Positions 39,847 through 47,571 of a DNA stretch of 64,000 nt are shown here, piece by piece. The DNA lies in contig NZ_LOHP01000058.1 in the NCBI RefSeq assembly GCF_001482305.1, positions 37,348 to 101,347 on the forward strand, given 5' to 3'. Both the position numbers and the translations under genes were made by a program. This stretch comes from Leucobacter sp. G161 (GTDB taxonomy: Bacteria; Actinomycetota; Actinomycetes; Actinomycetales; Microbacteriaceae). Numbering within the stretch: position 1 is the first letter of the stretch; the number at the start of each line of letters is the position of its first letter. Below the pieces are notes generated by a model. That model made no database searches and had not been told where the DNA came from. It saw only the letters and a program-made list of their open reading frames with translations.

Positions 39847-40485
39847 TCAGTCCGTCACGATAAGCGGAGAGAGCGTCGCAGCGACTGCCGCGGCGTTCTC
39901 GAGCCCCACCACGCGCAGCCAGTTGCCGAGCTGCTGGTAGCCGCCCTCGGTGAGTACGGACTCCGGGTGGTACTGCACGCCAAAGATTGGCAGCTCACGG
40001 TGCCGAAGGCCCATGACCACGCCTCCGGCGGTCTCGGCGGTGATGGTGAGGCTGTCAGGCACTGTGCTCCGCACAACGGCTAGCGAGTGGTACCTGGTGG
40101 CATCGAACTCTTCGGGTACACCGGTGAAGAACTCATCGTGTGAGTGCCGCACGCGCGATACCTTGCCGTGCATGAGTTCGGCAGCGTGGGTGACGGTGCC
40201 TCCCAGGGCCTCTGCGATCGCCTGATGTCCGAGGCACACGCCCAATAGCGGCACCCCGTGCTTGATGGCGATGCCGACCATGGGAATAGAGACTCCGGCC
40301 GCGGCGGGCGTTCCGGGCCCTGGCGAGATGAGCACGCCGTCGAATTCCCGCACGAGGTGTTCGAGCTCGCCGACGCTCACGTCGTCGTTGCGGATCACCC
40401 GGGTCTCTGCCCCGAGCTGCTGCAAGTAGCCGTTTAGCGTGTAGACAAAGCTGTCGTAGTTGTCGATCACGAGTACACGGGTCAT
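39847..40485 (-). CDS. pabA: Glutamine amidotransferase, PabA/TrpG type
   Basis: A 212-aa class I glutamine amidotransferase that passes ammonia from glutamine to an anthranilate or aminodeoxychorismate synthase. It starts VLVIDNYDSFVYTL; the nucleophile Cys is in GVCLGHQAIAEALGG; the His-Glu pair is in GVQYHPESVLTEGG. The ATG at 40485 overlaps the upstream 52-aa gene by four bases. The gene occupies the same place beside pknB as in many actinobacteria, where it usually acts in folate (p-aminobenzoate) synthesis. Confidence 0.93.
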   Translation of the reverse strand: MTRVLVIDNYDSFVYTLNGYLQQLGAETRVIRNDDVSVGELEHLVREFDGVLISPGPGTPAAAGVSIPMVGIAIKHGVPLLGVCLGHQAIAEALGGTVTHAAELMHGKVSRVRHSHDEFFTGVPEEFDATRYHSLAVVRSTVPDSLTITAETAGGVVMGLRHRELPIFGVQYHPESVLTEGGYQQLGNWLRVVGLENAAAVAATLSPLIVTD

Positions 40486-40640
40486 GTTCCCACCGTCGAT
40501 TCTTGTTCGGGCAGCATTTCGAGCGCCCACGGATAGACATAGGTAATGAGCGCCCAGACGAGCGCAACCGCTGCGCCCAGCAGCACGATGACGCGAAGCC
40601 AGGCCGGGCCCGGAAAGAACCGCCAGATGAGTGAAAACAC
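40482..40640 (-). CDS. Small membrane protein (52 aa) between sortase and pabA
   Basis: A GTG-started frame lies exactly between its neighbours: its GTG overlaps the sortase stop (TAGTG) and its TGA overlaps the pabA start (ATGA). GGAGCGGCATA supplies the binding site. The product is MFSLIWRFFPGPAWLR, one membrane helix (about residues 17-38) and a short acidic tail ending in QESTVGT. I recognise no family, but the perfect gene packing makes it very likely to be translated. It may assist the sortase; this is inference. Confidence 0.8.
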   Translation of the reverse strand: MFSLIWRFFPGPAWLRVIVLLGAAVALVWALITYVYPWALEMLPEQESTVGT

Positions 40641-41404
40641 TATGCCGCTCCTTCGACGATCGCAGGATTGAGTTCGATGAGTTCCGCGGGAGGTCCGTCA
40701 GACCTCGGCTGGAAGCTTTCAAAGATGGAATAGGCGATCGCCCGCTCATCGGTGCCCCAGTTTTTCGGGTGGCACGTGGTGAGCGTCATCACCTGATCCG
40801 TGGGGTCTATGCCGTCCATGCGGGGGAAGGCGTTCAGCACCTCTCCCTCGGTCGGCCAGACGTATTCGAGGGAGCGGAAGCGATAGGTGTACCACCCGTC
40901 AGCCGTTTCGAAGAAGAGCGGGTCTCCGACGCGGAGGTTCATGACCTCCTTGAACGGCGTGATGTAGCCTCCCGAGCGATGGGCAGCAAGGGCGAAGTTG
41001 CCGGCTTCACCCGGCATGGAGCTGTCGGGGTACCGGCCGATGCCCTTGTCCTCGTAGTTCAGCGTCTCCCACCAGCCAGTGCCTTCCGCAACGCTGTTGG
41101 CAAATGTGGTGCCAAATGCAGGAACGTGTAGCTGTCCGAAGACCTCTCCGATGGCCGGAACCTCCGGGATCGGGACGGTGCCGTCGAACGGTGGCCGCTC
41201 GGCTGCCTGCGCGTCCCAGTCAGCCGACGCGGACTGGGTCAGTTCAAGCTGTTTGCCCGTCACGACGAAGCCGGTGTGCCAGGGCTGCCACACGATGTAT
41301 CCGAACACGGCAAGCCCACCCACGATGAGCAGCTCACCGATGACGGTCAGCGGACTCAATCGTGCGCGACGTCGGCGGCCTCGAGGCGAGTGTGCTTGGT
41401 TCAT
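40640..41404 (-). CDS. srtE: Class E sortase
   Basis: A 254-aa sortase with an N-terminal membrane helix (about residues 22-42) after a basic cytoplasmic stretch. The catalytic His is in FALAAHRSGG, the Cys in TLTTCHPKNWG and the Arg in TDERAIAYSIF; the TLTTC form is typical of class E (SrtE), common next to crgA/pknB in actinobacteria. Class E enzymes prefer LAXTG signals. The two LPXTG proteins in this window would normally suit class A or C enzymes. TAGAAT lies eight bases before the ATG, so the transcript may have almost no leader. Confidence 0.9.
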   Translation of the reverse strand: MNQAHSPRGRRRRARLSPLTVIGELLIVGGLAVFGYIVWQPWHTGFVVTGKQLELTQSASADWDAQAAERPPFDGTVPIPEVPAIGEVFGQLHVPAFGTTFANSVAEGTGWWETLNYEDKGIGRYPDSSMPGEAGNFALAAHRSGGYITPFKEVMNLRVGDPLFFETADGWYTYRFRSLEYVWPTEGEVLNAFPRMDGIDPTDQVMTLTTCHPKNWGTDERAIAYSIFESFQPRSDGPPAELIELNPAIVEGAA

Positions 41405-41464
41405 TTGTAGCCATTCTAGGACGAGCACACTGGGCACACACTACGAACTGGGTAGACTGTAGGC

Positions 41465-41740
41465 ATGGCAGCAGCTGGTAAAGACGTGAGCAAGCGCAAC
41501 GCGGCAGAGATCGCGGCACAACGCGAGCAGAGAGAAGCCGCCCGGAGGGACGCACCCAACCCGGTGTGGTTCAAGCCGGTGATGTTCGGCTTCATGCTTC
41601 TCGGACTCATTTGGATCGTACTGTTCTACATCACGAGCTCGAACTTGCAGCTCCCGATTCCGCAGCTGGGTCAGGCGAATATCTTCGTCGGCTTCGGCTT
41701 CGTGCTCATCGGGTTCCTCATGACTCCGTGGTGGAAGTAA
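41465..41740 (+). CDS. crgA: Cell division protein CrgA
   Basis: A 91-aa protein with a charged N-terminus (KRNAAEIAAQREQREAARRD) and two membrane helices (about 37-55 and 67-85), ending in the family motif FLMTPWWK. CrgA binds FtsZ, FtsQ and PBPs and coordinates septum assembly in actinobacteria. TAGACT at 41453-41458 lies six bases before the ATG and no Shine-Dalgarno is present, so the transcript is probably leaderless. It is divergent from the sortase. Confidence 0.95.
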   Translation: MAAAGKDVSKRNAAEIAAQREQREAARRDAPNPVWFKPVMFGFMLLGLIWIVLFYITSSNLQLPIPQLGQANIFVGFGFVLIGFLMTPWWK

Positions 41741-41772
41741 TCCACAGGCTCCCCCGAACTACATCGGTGTAA

Positions 41773-41792
41773 TTCTCCCCAGGTGGGGAGAA
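41773..41792. terminator. Hairpin terminator after crgA, with outer dyad
   Basis: Inner stem TTCTCCCC/GGGGAGAA (41773-41780, 41785-41792) with loop AGGT. An outer dyad, TCCACAGG (41741-41748) and CCTGTGGA (41794-41801), encloses it. On the plus strand the hairpin is followed by ATAACTTTTC. TGTGGATAA at 41796-41804 is also a perfect DnaA box (TTATCCACA on the other strand), but it is isolated. Confidence 0.75.
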
Positions 41793-41893
41793 CCCTGTGG
41801 ATAACTTTTCACAGGCGGGTGGATCGCGACAGGGGTGTTCACCGAGCCGGTTTCACCCCGCATTGTGACGCCGCTTTGCTGTGCCCGCGCGAG

Positions 41894-42869
41894 TTACAGC
41901 GGCGACACCACGAGGTATGCGCAGGACAGTGCAATGAGCACTGCCGCGACGACGGACATCGAAACGATCTGCCGCGTCTTGAGTCGCGGACCGCGGGTCT
42001 GCACGACGATCCACATGGTGAGCGCGCCCACAATCATGCCCCCGAGGTGCGCCTGCCAAGAGATGTTGGCCCCCGGCATGAATCCGATACCAAAGTTGAT
42101 GCCGAGCAGCACGATGAGTGACGTGACGTTCGCGTTCATCGACCGGGAAGGCGACGACCGTGGCGGCCATGACCCCGAAGATCGCACCTGATGCGCCAAC
42201 GGTCGGAGTAAAGATCGTGCTCGTGTCTGCGTACCCCCAGAGCATGACGCCCAGGGAGCCGCCGATGCCGGCGAACACGTAGAGCGCGAGGAATCGCCAC
42301 TTGCCGATGATCTGTTCAAGGTTGCGCCCGAACATGTACAGGGCGAGCATGTTGAACAGAATGTGCGGCAGGAATCCCACCGAGTGCGTGAACATCACCG
42401 TGAGCATGCGCCACGGCTGGAACTCGGCGCTGAGCAGCGCACCCTCGGGATACCCAGGCAGCGTACCGGGGGCAACCTGGTGCACGCCGTCTGCAAGGGA
42501 GTACGTCGGGACGTACCAGAGCGCGCCAGTCACCCCGTTGCTGCCGAAGTAATTGCTCAGCAGCTGCAGCGCGAAGACAACGACGTTGATCGCAATGATC
42601 GACATCGTCACCGGGTAGTCCAGCGCCGCAAATCGGCGCCCGGCAACCCGAGCTGAACGACCGACGCGCGCGACCCCCTTGGGGCCCCCGCTCGTCTGCT
42701 TCACGCAGTCACGGCACAGCACTCCAACCGGCGACTCGATCTGGCATTCCGCGCAGATCGTTCGCCCGCAGCGCTGACACAGCGTGAAGCTCTGTCGTCC
42801 GGGGTGGCGGTAGCAGACATCGCTCTCGCCATACTCAGCCCGCTCCCCAAAGCTCGGGCCGCTCGACAC
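41894..42869 (-). pseudogene. Rhomboid family intramembrane serine protease with a 1-base insertion
   Basis: The N-terminus has a B-box-like zinc motif (CYRHPGRQSFTLCQRCGRTICAEC), then rhomboid membrane helices with the catalytic Ser in GASGAIFG. After TVVAF the frame breaks: in a run of three C (plus-strand 42145-42147) one extra base moves the rest (MNANVTSLIVLLGINFGIGF, catalytic His in HLGGMIVG, end VVSPL) into the next frame. Removing one C gives TVVAFRSMNANVTS and an intact protein of about 325 aa ending at 41894. As sequenced the frame runs to 41853 and lacks the active-site His. Start codon uncertain: GTG 42869 or TTG 42872. Confidence 0.87.
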
Positions 42870-42874
42870 CAAGG

Positions 42875-43384
42875 TTAGACCGTGACGATGTCGACGCCGG
42901 TCATCACGACGTCCTCGACGGGACGGTCGGCTGCGCCGGTCTGTACTGCGGAGATCGTGTCGACGACAGCCTTCGACCCATCGTCAGCGACCTCACCGAA
43001 GATGGTGTGCTTGCCGTTGAGCCAGTCGGGAGCGATCGTGGTGACGAAGAACTGCGAGCCGTTGGTGCCCGCCATGCGGCCAGTCATGTCCGGGCGCTTG
43101 CCAGCGTTCGCCATTGCGAGCTGGTACGGCTTCGAGAAGGTGAGCTCTGGGTGGATCTCATCGTCGAAGTTGTAGCCGGGGCCGCCGGTGCCGGTGCCGG
43201 TGGGGTCGCCACCCTGGATCATGAAGTTCGGGATGATGCGGTGGAAGATCACCCCGTCGTAGAATCCCTTCTCTGCGAGGTCAACGAAGTTCTTCACCGT
43301 CTTGGGTGCATGGTCACCAAAGAGGTTGATAACGATGTCGCCGTGGTTGGTGTGGATAGTCGCTACTGCGGTGTGAATGGTCAT
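42875..43384 (-). CDS. ppiA: Cyclophilin-type peptidyl-prolyl cis-trans isomerase
   Basis: A 169-aa cytoplasmic cyclophilin: ATIHTNHGDIVINLFGDHAPKT, the active-site region FHRIIPNFMIQGGDPTGTG and GTNGSQFFVTT. It speeds proline isomerisation during folding. ATG 43384 is chosen over an upstream in-frame start because a TACACT box (43391-43396, minus strand) lies exactly six bases before it, with no Shine-Dalgarno. Its place near crgA matches Rv0009 of M. tuberculosis. Confidence 0.95.
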   Translation of the reverse strand: MTIHTAVATIHTNHGDIVINLFGDHAPKTVKNFVDLAEKGFYDGVIFHRIIPNFMIQGGDPTGTGTGGPGYNFDDEIHPELTFSKPYQLAMANAGKRPDMTGRMAGTNGSQFFVTTIAPDWLNGKHTIFGEVADDGSKAVVDTISAVQTGAADRPVEDVVMTGVDIVTV

Positions 43385-43453
43385 GTCACAAGTGTACGGT
43401 GTAGCGTGGGAAGCCAAGTGGGCGCGTCCCGTGCTACTTGAAGGAGGATCCGA

Positions 43454-43954
43454 ATGAAACTCTCACGCAAGCGTCGTCGCGAGCTCCGTGGCCTGCGCTC
43501 TGACGCTCAGGAACTGCTGGATCAGCAGTTGTTTGTGCTCGGAAACGCAGGTGCGGTAATCAAGGACGCAGGTCACCAGGCCTGGCTGCTGAGCGATGAG
43601 CACGTCGCTCCTCGCGTGGATCAGGCCGTCGATCGTGTCCGTCCGGTTGTGGATCGCGGCGTCGCCTCAGCACGCAATGCGGCGCGCACCGTGAAGCGCG
43701 CAACCGCTCCGGCGGGCGCGAATGCACTCGCGTCAACCATTCGCACGCTCGACGAGATCGAGAACCCGAAGGCTGCCGCGCAGGTGCGCGACTTCGGTGT
43801 GCGCACCGGCTACCTCGAGCCAGTGAAGAAGAAGCGCAATGTTGGCGGCATCGTCGCTATTGCGCTGGGCGCCGCTGCCGCCGTTGGCGTCGGCTATGCA
43901 CTGTGGCAGGCGTTCCGCACCGACGACGAGCTCTGGGTCGCCCCGGAGGTTTAG
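43454..43954 (+). CDS. Conserved actinobacterial hypothetical protein with C-terminal membrane helix
   Basis: A 166-aa protein, basic at the N-terminus (KLSRKRRRELRGLR), with a long amphipathic helical middle rich in Ala, Arg and Val and one membrane helix near the C-terminus (about residues 131-151, GIVAIALGAAAAVGVGYALW). GGAGGAT gives a clear binding site. It is divergent from ppiA and overlaps the convergent NUDIX gene by four bases. I know of no assigned function; the layout suggests a tail-anchored protein facing the cytoplasm. Confidence 0.8.
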   Translation: MKLSRKRRRELRGLRSDAQELLDQQLFVLGNAGAVIKDAGHQAWLLSDEHVAPRVDQAVDRVRPVVDRGVASARNAARTVKRATAPAGANALASTIRTLDEIENPKAAAQVRDFGVRTGYLEPVKKKRNVGGIVAIALGAAAAVGVGYALWQAFRTDDELWVAPEV

Positions 43955-44583
43955 TCTTCTCCGGCTTTTCGAGCCGGGCGGCTAGCGCCGCGTGACTTTG
44001 AGCGTCCTGAGCTCGAGCGCGTGGCGCTAGCCTTTGGCGTGCCACCGGACTGCGCGCCGCCACCCTTGGCGCTATTAGGTTTCTGCGCACCCTGCTTCGC
44101 ACCGCCCGACTTCGCACCGCCCGAACGCCCTTGCCCGCCCCGGCCCGATCCGCTGTTCCCGCGGCGAGCAATGCCCGCCATCCGCAGACCGGTCTGGACG
44201 AGCGACAGCGTCTTCAGCGAGTTCACGTCTTTGAGCGAGACCCACCGCGCCTCATCCGAGGAGCCATCGACCTCGTTCTGCAGCGGTCCGTCCTGCACTG
44301 TCGCTCGATACACGATGCGGATCGTATGCATTTCCGGGTCGGTCCCCTCGGGAACCTCCTCGCGCACCATCACCCGGGAGTCGACGCCGAGGAGCTTGCC
44401 AACGCGAGCGTTGAGCCCGGTTTCTTCGAGCACTTCCCGGACCACCGCGTCCTTGGGATCCTCGCCTGCCTCGAGACCGCCGCCGGGCAGCGTCCAGCCG
44501 TGCAAGTGCCCGCGGCGCCAATGGGTCAGCAGGATCTTGCCGCGGCGCTCAATGACCGCGTAGGCCGCTACCCGAAGATCCAT
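43951..44583 (-). CDS. NUDIX hydrolase with long basic low-complexity tail
   Basis: A 210-aa protein. The NUDIX box lies at about residues 34-56 (GGGLEAGEDPKDAVVREVLEETG), matching GX5EX7REUXEEXGU, in a domain of about 135 residues that hydrolyses a nucleoside-diphosphate-linked substrate. The last 70 residues are low complexity, rich in Gly, Ser, Lys, Arg (GGAKSGGAKQGAQ ... SRPARKAGED) and may bind nucleic acid. A TAGGCT box (44590-44595) lies six bases before the ATG, pointing to a leaderless transcript. Confidence 0.88.
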   Translation of the reverse strand: MDLRVAAYAVIERRGKILLTHWRRGHLHGWTLPGGGLEAGEDPKDAVVREVLEETGLNARVGKLLGVDSRVMVREEVPEGTDPEMHTIRIVYRATVQDGPLQNEVDGSSDEARWVSLKDVNSLKTLSLVQTGLRMAGIARRGNSGSGRGGQGRSGGAKSGGAKQGAQKPNSAKGGGAQSGGTPKASATRSSSGRSKSRGASRPARKAGED

Positions 44584-44604
44584 ACAGTGAGCCTACCGCG
44601 CGGC

Positions 44605-45669
44605 TCAGTCAATCGCTCTGCGCCACCCCTTGCCCCAGCGGTCGAGCCGAGCGTATGCGTCAGCACGCGGTCCGCTGGCCGACATGAAGATGTCGTGCAG
44701 GGCGCCGTCAATCCGTTCGAGCGTCACTGACGAGCCAAGTCGCAGCGCGGCACGTGCGATGTCGTCGACGTCGAGCACTGAGTCTGCCCGGGTGAGCTCG
44801 TCGCTCCATCGTGCGGGAAGCGCGGAACGTGCCGAGAGCATCCCGCAGACGGGCACATCGATGTGCAGCCCACGGTAGACCAGGTCATGCCCAGCGAGGA
44901 TGGCCCGCAGCCAACCGTTGTGCACAGGATGACTCTTTTCCGGTTTCCACTCGGTGTTGATTCGGGCGACCTCATCCGGCGGCCCAACCTCCTGCACCGC
45001 ACGCGCGTAGAATCCGTAGTCGAGCTGCGGGATACCCTCAAGCGGGCTATACCGCGCACCGAGGTTCACGATGGGCGCGATCACCTGTCTGCCACGGGCG
45101 GAGAGCTGGAGTTCGAGCCACGGGCTGTTGAGCACGAGCGCGTCTGCAACACCGGGGTGCCTGTTCGCCCACAGGCTCAGCACAAGCCCGCCAGTGGAGT
45201 GGCCGAGGAGCACAAGCTTGCGTTCTGTCTCGTTGCGCGGCACCGAGGAGCGCATCTCAGCGAGCGCGAACTCGATCTCGGCGTCGTAGTCGCCGAGATC
45301 GGCGATGTAGCCCGGCGTCTGTCCCGGGCGCAGGCTTCGCCCATACCGCCTGAGATCGATCGCAAAGAAGCGCGCGCCACGGTCCGTCCAGAACTTCGCG
45401 AGCTCTGTCTGGAAGAAGTAGTCCGACCAGCCATGCACGTAGAGGACATCGACATCTTCACAGTCACGCTGCTGCGACGTGAGTCGTTGCCAGAACGTCA
45501 GTGGATTGGGCAGCGATCTCACGAGGGTCGCGACGAGCCTACGGGCGTCGAGTGGCCCCTCCTGGTTGTCAGCAGCGGGCGCCGCCAGCCCCGGGTCGTC
45601 GTCGGCCCCGAGTTCGAACGTGAGGTACTCAAAGCCTTCGCCGAGCACATCGGCGCGCCACTGGATCAT
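44605..45669 (-). CDS. Alpha/beta hydrolase (serine aminopeptidase S33/lysophospholipase-like)
   Basis: A 354-aa hydrolase. The nucleophile elbow is GHSTGG (in LLGHSTGGLVLSLWANRHPG), preceded by DVLYVHGWSDYFFQTELA and DLRRYGRS. The acid probably lies in VCGMLSARSA and the His in IDGALHDIFMS. No signal peptide, so it acts inside the cell. Probable esterase or lipase on small or medium acyl substrates; actual substrate unknown. TAGACT (minus strand, 45676-45681) lies six bases before the ATG (leaderless). Confidence 0.85.
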   Translation of the reverse strand: MIQWRADVLGEGFEYLTFELGADDDPGLAAPAADNQEGPLDARRLVATLVRSLPNPLTFWQRLTSQQRDCEDVDVLYVHGWSDYFFQTELAKFWTDRGARFFAIDLRRYGRSLRPGQTPGYIADLGDYDAEIEFALAEMRSSVPRNETERKLVLLGHSTGGLVLSLWANRHPGVADALVLNSPWLELQLSARGRQVIAPIVNLGARYSPLEGIPQLDYGFYARAVQEVGPPDEVARINTEWKPEKSHPVHNGWLRAILAGHDLVYRGLHIDVPVCGMLSARSALPARWSDELTRADSVLDVDDIARAALRLGSSVTLERIDGALHDIFMSASGPRADAYARLDRWGKGWRRAID

Positions 45670-45733
45670 GCTGCCAGTCTACGAGCGGAGGCGCAGTTTT
45701 GTGCGGAGGTGCGGGGCAGCACGGTAGTGCAGG

Positions 45734-46630
45734 TCAGCGACGCACCCGCACTGCATTCGTTGAGGTGACGAGCACATTGCTGACGACGACGAGGGCGATG
45801 CCCAGCATCTCGTTCACAGCAAGCTGCTGCCCAAGTATCACGAGCCCGACGAGCGCCGCCCACACCGGGTGCATGCTCTGCAGCGTGCTGAAGAGCCCTG
45901 CCGGCAACAGCCGGAGCGCAATCACATCGACCGAGAACGGCAACACCGAGGAAGCGAGCGCACAGAGCACCGCGAGCCCCAGTGCCCACAGTGGCAGCGG
46001 GTGGTGTGAGAACCACGCGATCGCGATCGGGATCCATATGACCCCCGAGATGAGACTCGCTGTTGCGGTGCCCTGCACCCCCGGGAGGCGCTGGCCGATA
46101 TGGCGATTGAGCAGGATGTACGCTGCCCACGCCCCGGCTGACACGAGACCGATCGCAACACCGAGAAGATCCGAGCTCGGCCCCGGGTTCACGAGGATGA
46201 CCACTCCCACGACGGCAAGCAGGCCACCCAGCAGATCGACGAGCCTGCGCGCACTCAGGATCACCAGCGCGAGCGGGCCGAGGAATTCCAGGGTGATAGC
46301 GAGGCCAAGGCCGAGCCGGTCGATCGCGACGTACACCGAGGTGTTCATGATGCTGAACACAAGCGCGAGGGCCGTCACAGCTATCCAGTCCCCGCGCTGC
46401 ATCGTGCGGAAGTTTGGGCGCCCGATCGGCACGAGCACGGCCGCTGCGACCAACTGCCGCACCGCCACCACGCCAATCGGACCGATCGCAGGGAAGGCGA
46501 GCGCACCCGTCGCCGCGCCGAGCTGATTCCCGAGGGAGGCAACCTGTGTGAGTGCAATGCCGCGCCCGAGCGACGCACCGGTCGCGGCATGCACTGTGGC
46601 GCCCTGCACGGGGATATTCTGTGTGGTCAC
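45734..46630 (-). CDS. EamA/DMT family transporter (RhtA-like exporter)
   Basis: A 298-aa membrane protein with ten hydrophobic segments in two EamA repeats; the sequence (SLGNQLGAATGALAFPAIGP, LEFLGPLALVILSARR) resembles the RhtA threonine/homoserine exporter group. It starts at a GTG preceded at six bases by TATGGT on its strand (46637-46642). It is divergent from the LysR gene 69 bases away, so it is the likely target of that regulator. Substrate is probably an amino acid or similar metabolite. Confidence 0.85.
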   Translation of the reverse strand: MTTQNIPVQGATVHAATGASLGRGIALTQVASLGNQLGAATGALAFPAIGPIGVVAVRQLVAAAVLVPIGRPNFRTMQRGDWIAVTALALVFSIMNTSVYVAIDRLGLGLAITLEFLGPLALVILSARRLVDLLGGLLAVVGVVILVNPGPSSDLLGVAIGLVSAGAWAAYILLNRHIGQRLPGVQGTATASLISGVIWIPIAIAWFSHHPLPLWALGLAVLCALASSVLPFSVDVIALRLLPAGLFSTLQSMHPVWAALVGLVILGQQLAVNEMLGIALVVVSNVLVTSTNAVRVRR

Positions 46631-46684
46631 GGCTCCACCATAGGCCGATTCCTGGATTTCACATTGTGCAAGTTTCGTCCTTTA

Positions 46685-46701
46685 CATACGCTTACCGTAT
46701 G
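46685..46701. promoter_or_regulatory. LysR-type dyad overlapping the LysR start codon
   Basis: CATACG (46685-46690) and CGTATG (46696-46701) form a perfect inverted repeat with a 5-base spacer; its right arm includes the ATG of the LysR gene. It has the T-N11-A form typical for LysR-family sites. A second small dyad CACATTGTG lies at 46660-46668. Both sit in the short divergent promoter region. Confidence 0.62.
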
Positions 46702-47559
46702 GAATGGTCACTGCGGGAAATGCGCTGCTTTGTGCTGGCTGCAAGCTTCGGCACGATTACTGATGCGGCCATCGAACTCCACATCTCACAGGCCTCCGCT
46801 TCGCGGGCAATTTCGAGCCTGGAGCGGGCGCTCGGGCAACGGGTACTCAGGCGGGGGCGACACGGCTGCGAACCCACAGCGTTTGGGGAAGCGCTACTGC
46901 CACAGGCGCGTAGGCTTCTCGCGCAGGTCGACACCGTCAATACGCTGGCAGAGCGCGAACACGACCGGCTTCGCCTCGGCTATGCCTGGTCTGCGCTCGG
47001 CAAGCACACCACAAGCGTGCTGCGCGAATGGCGGGCGCAGTACCCCAACACCGAACTGCACTTCTCGCAGCACAGCACACCGACCTCGGGCCTCGCCGAG
47101 GGACGTTGCGACGTCGCCATCATGCGCATCCCGCCCGATGCTGCGCGGTTCTCAAGCGCCGTCATAGGTCTCGAACGACGCTTCGCAGTGTTCTCGGCCG
47201 ACGACCCCCAGTGGGCCAAGCGCCGGACACTGCGCATGCGCGAATTTGCCGGGCGCACAGTCGCCGCAGAACCCCGTTCGGGCACCACCAAGCGCGAACT
47301 CTGGGACGGCGGCCCCGCGCCAGACACATTCATTGCGGTCACCGATACGGAGGACTGGCTGAACACCCTCTCCGCAGGAGAGGCCGTCGGTGTGACCGCA
47401 GAGGCGACATCGGTGCACCACGCCCGCAGCGGTATCCGGTTCATCCCCATCACAGACGCCCCGCGCATCGCGGTTCGGCTGGTCTGGTGGCGCGACGAGG
47501 CCCCGAACGGAATCGAGGCGCTCGTCGAGCTCGCAACGCGGCTCTACGCCCGCAACTAG
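46699..47559 (+). CDS. LysR family transcriptional regulator
   Basis: A 286-aa regulator: N-terminal winged helix (LREMRCFVLAASFGTITDAAIELHISQASASRAISSLE) and a periplasmic-binding-like effector domain (LRLGYAWSALGKHT ... CDVAIMRIPP). The ATG at 46699 is supported by TACGCT at 46687-46692, six bases upstream (leaderless), and by the family N-terminus; the longer open frame from 46552 overlaps the exporter gene. It probably controls the divergent EamA exporter and itself. Confidence 0.9.
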   Translation: MEWSLREMRCFVLAASFGTITDAAIELHISQASASRAISSLERALGQRVLRRGRHGCEPTAFGEALLPQARRLLAQVDTVNTLAEREHDRLRLGYAWSALGKHTTSVLREWRAQYPNTELHFSQHSTPTSGLAEGRCDVAIMRIPPDAARFSSAVIGLERRFAVFSADDPQWAKRRTLRMREFAGRTVAAEPRSGTTKRELWDGGPAPDTFIAVTDTEDWLNTLSAGEAVGVTAEATSVHHARSGIRFIPITDAPRIAVRLVWWRDEAPNGIEALVELATRLYARN

Positions 47560-47571
47560 CGTTGAGGCCTC

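Noticed and set aside
41741..41804. Replication origin
   Set aside because: There is only one perfect DnaA box, no AT-rich unwinding region, and no dnaA or dnaN beside it.
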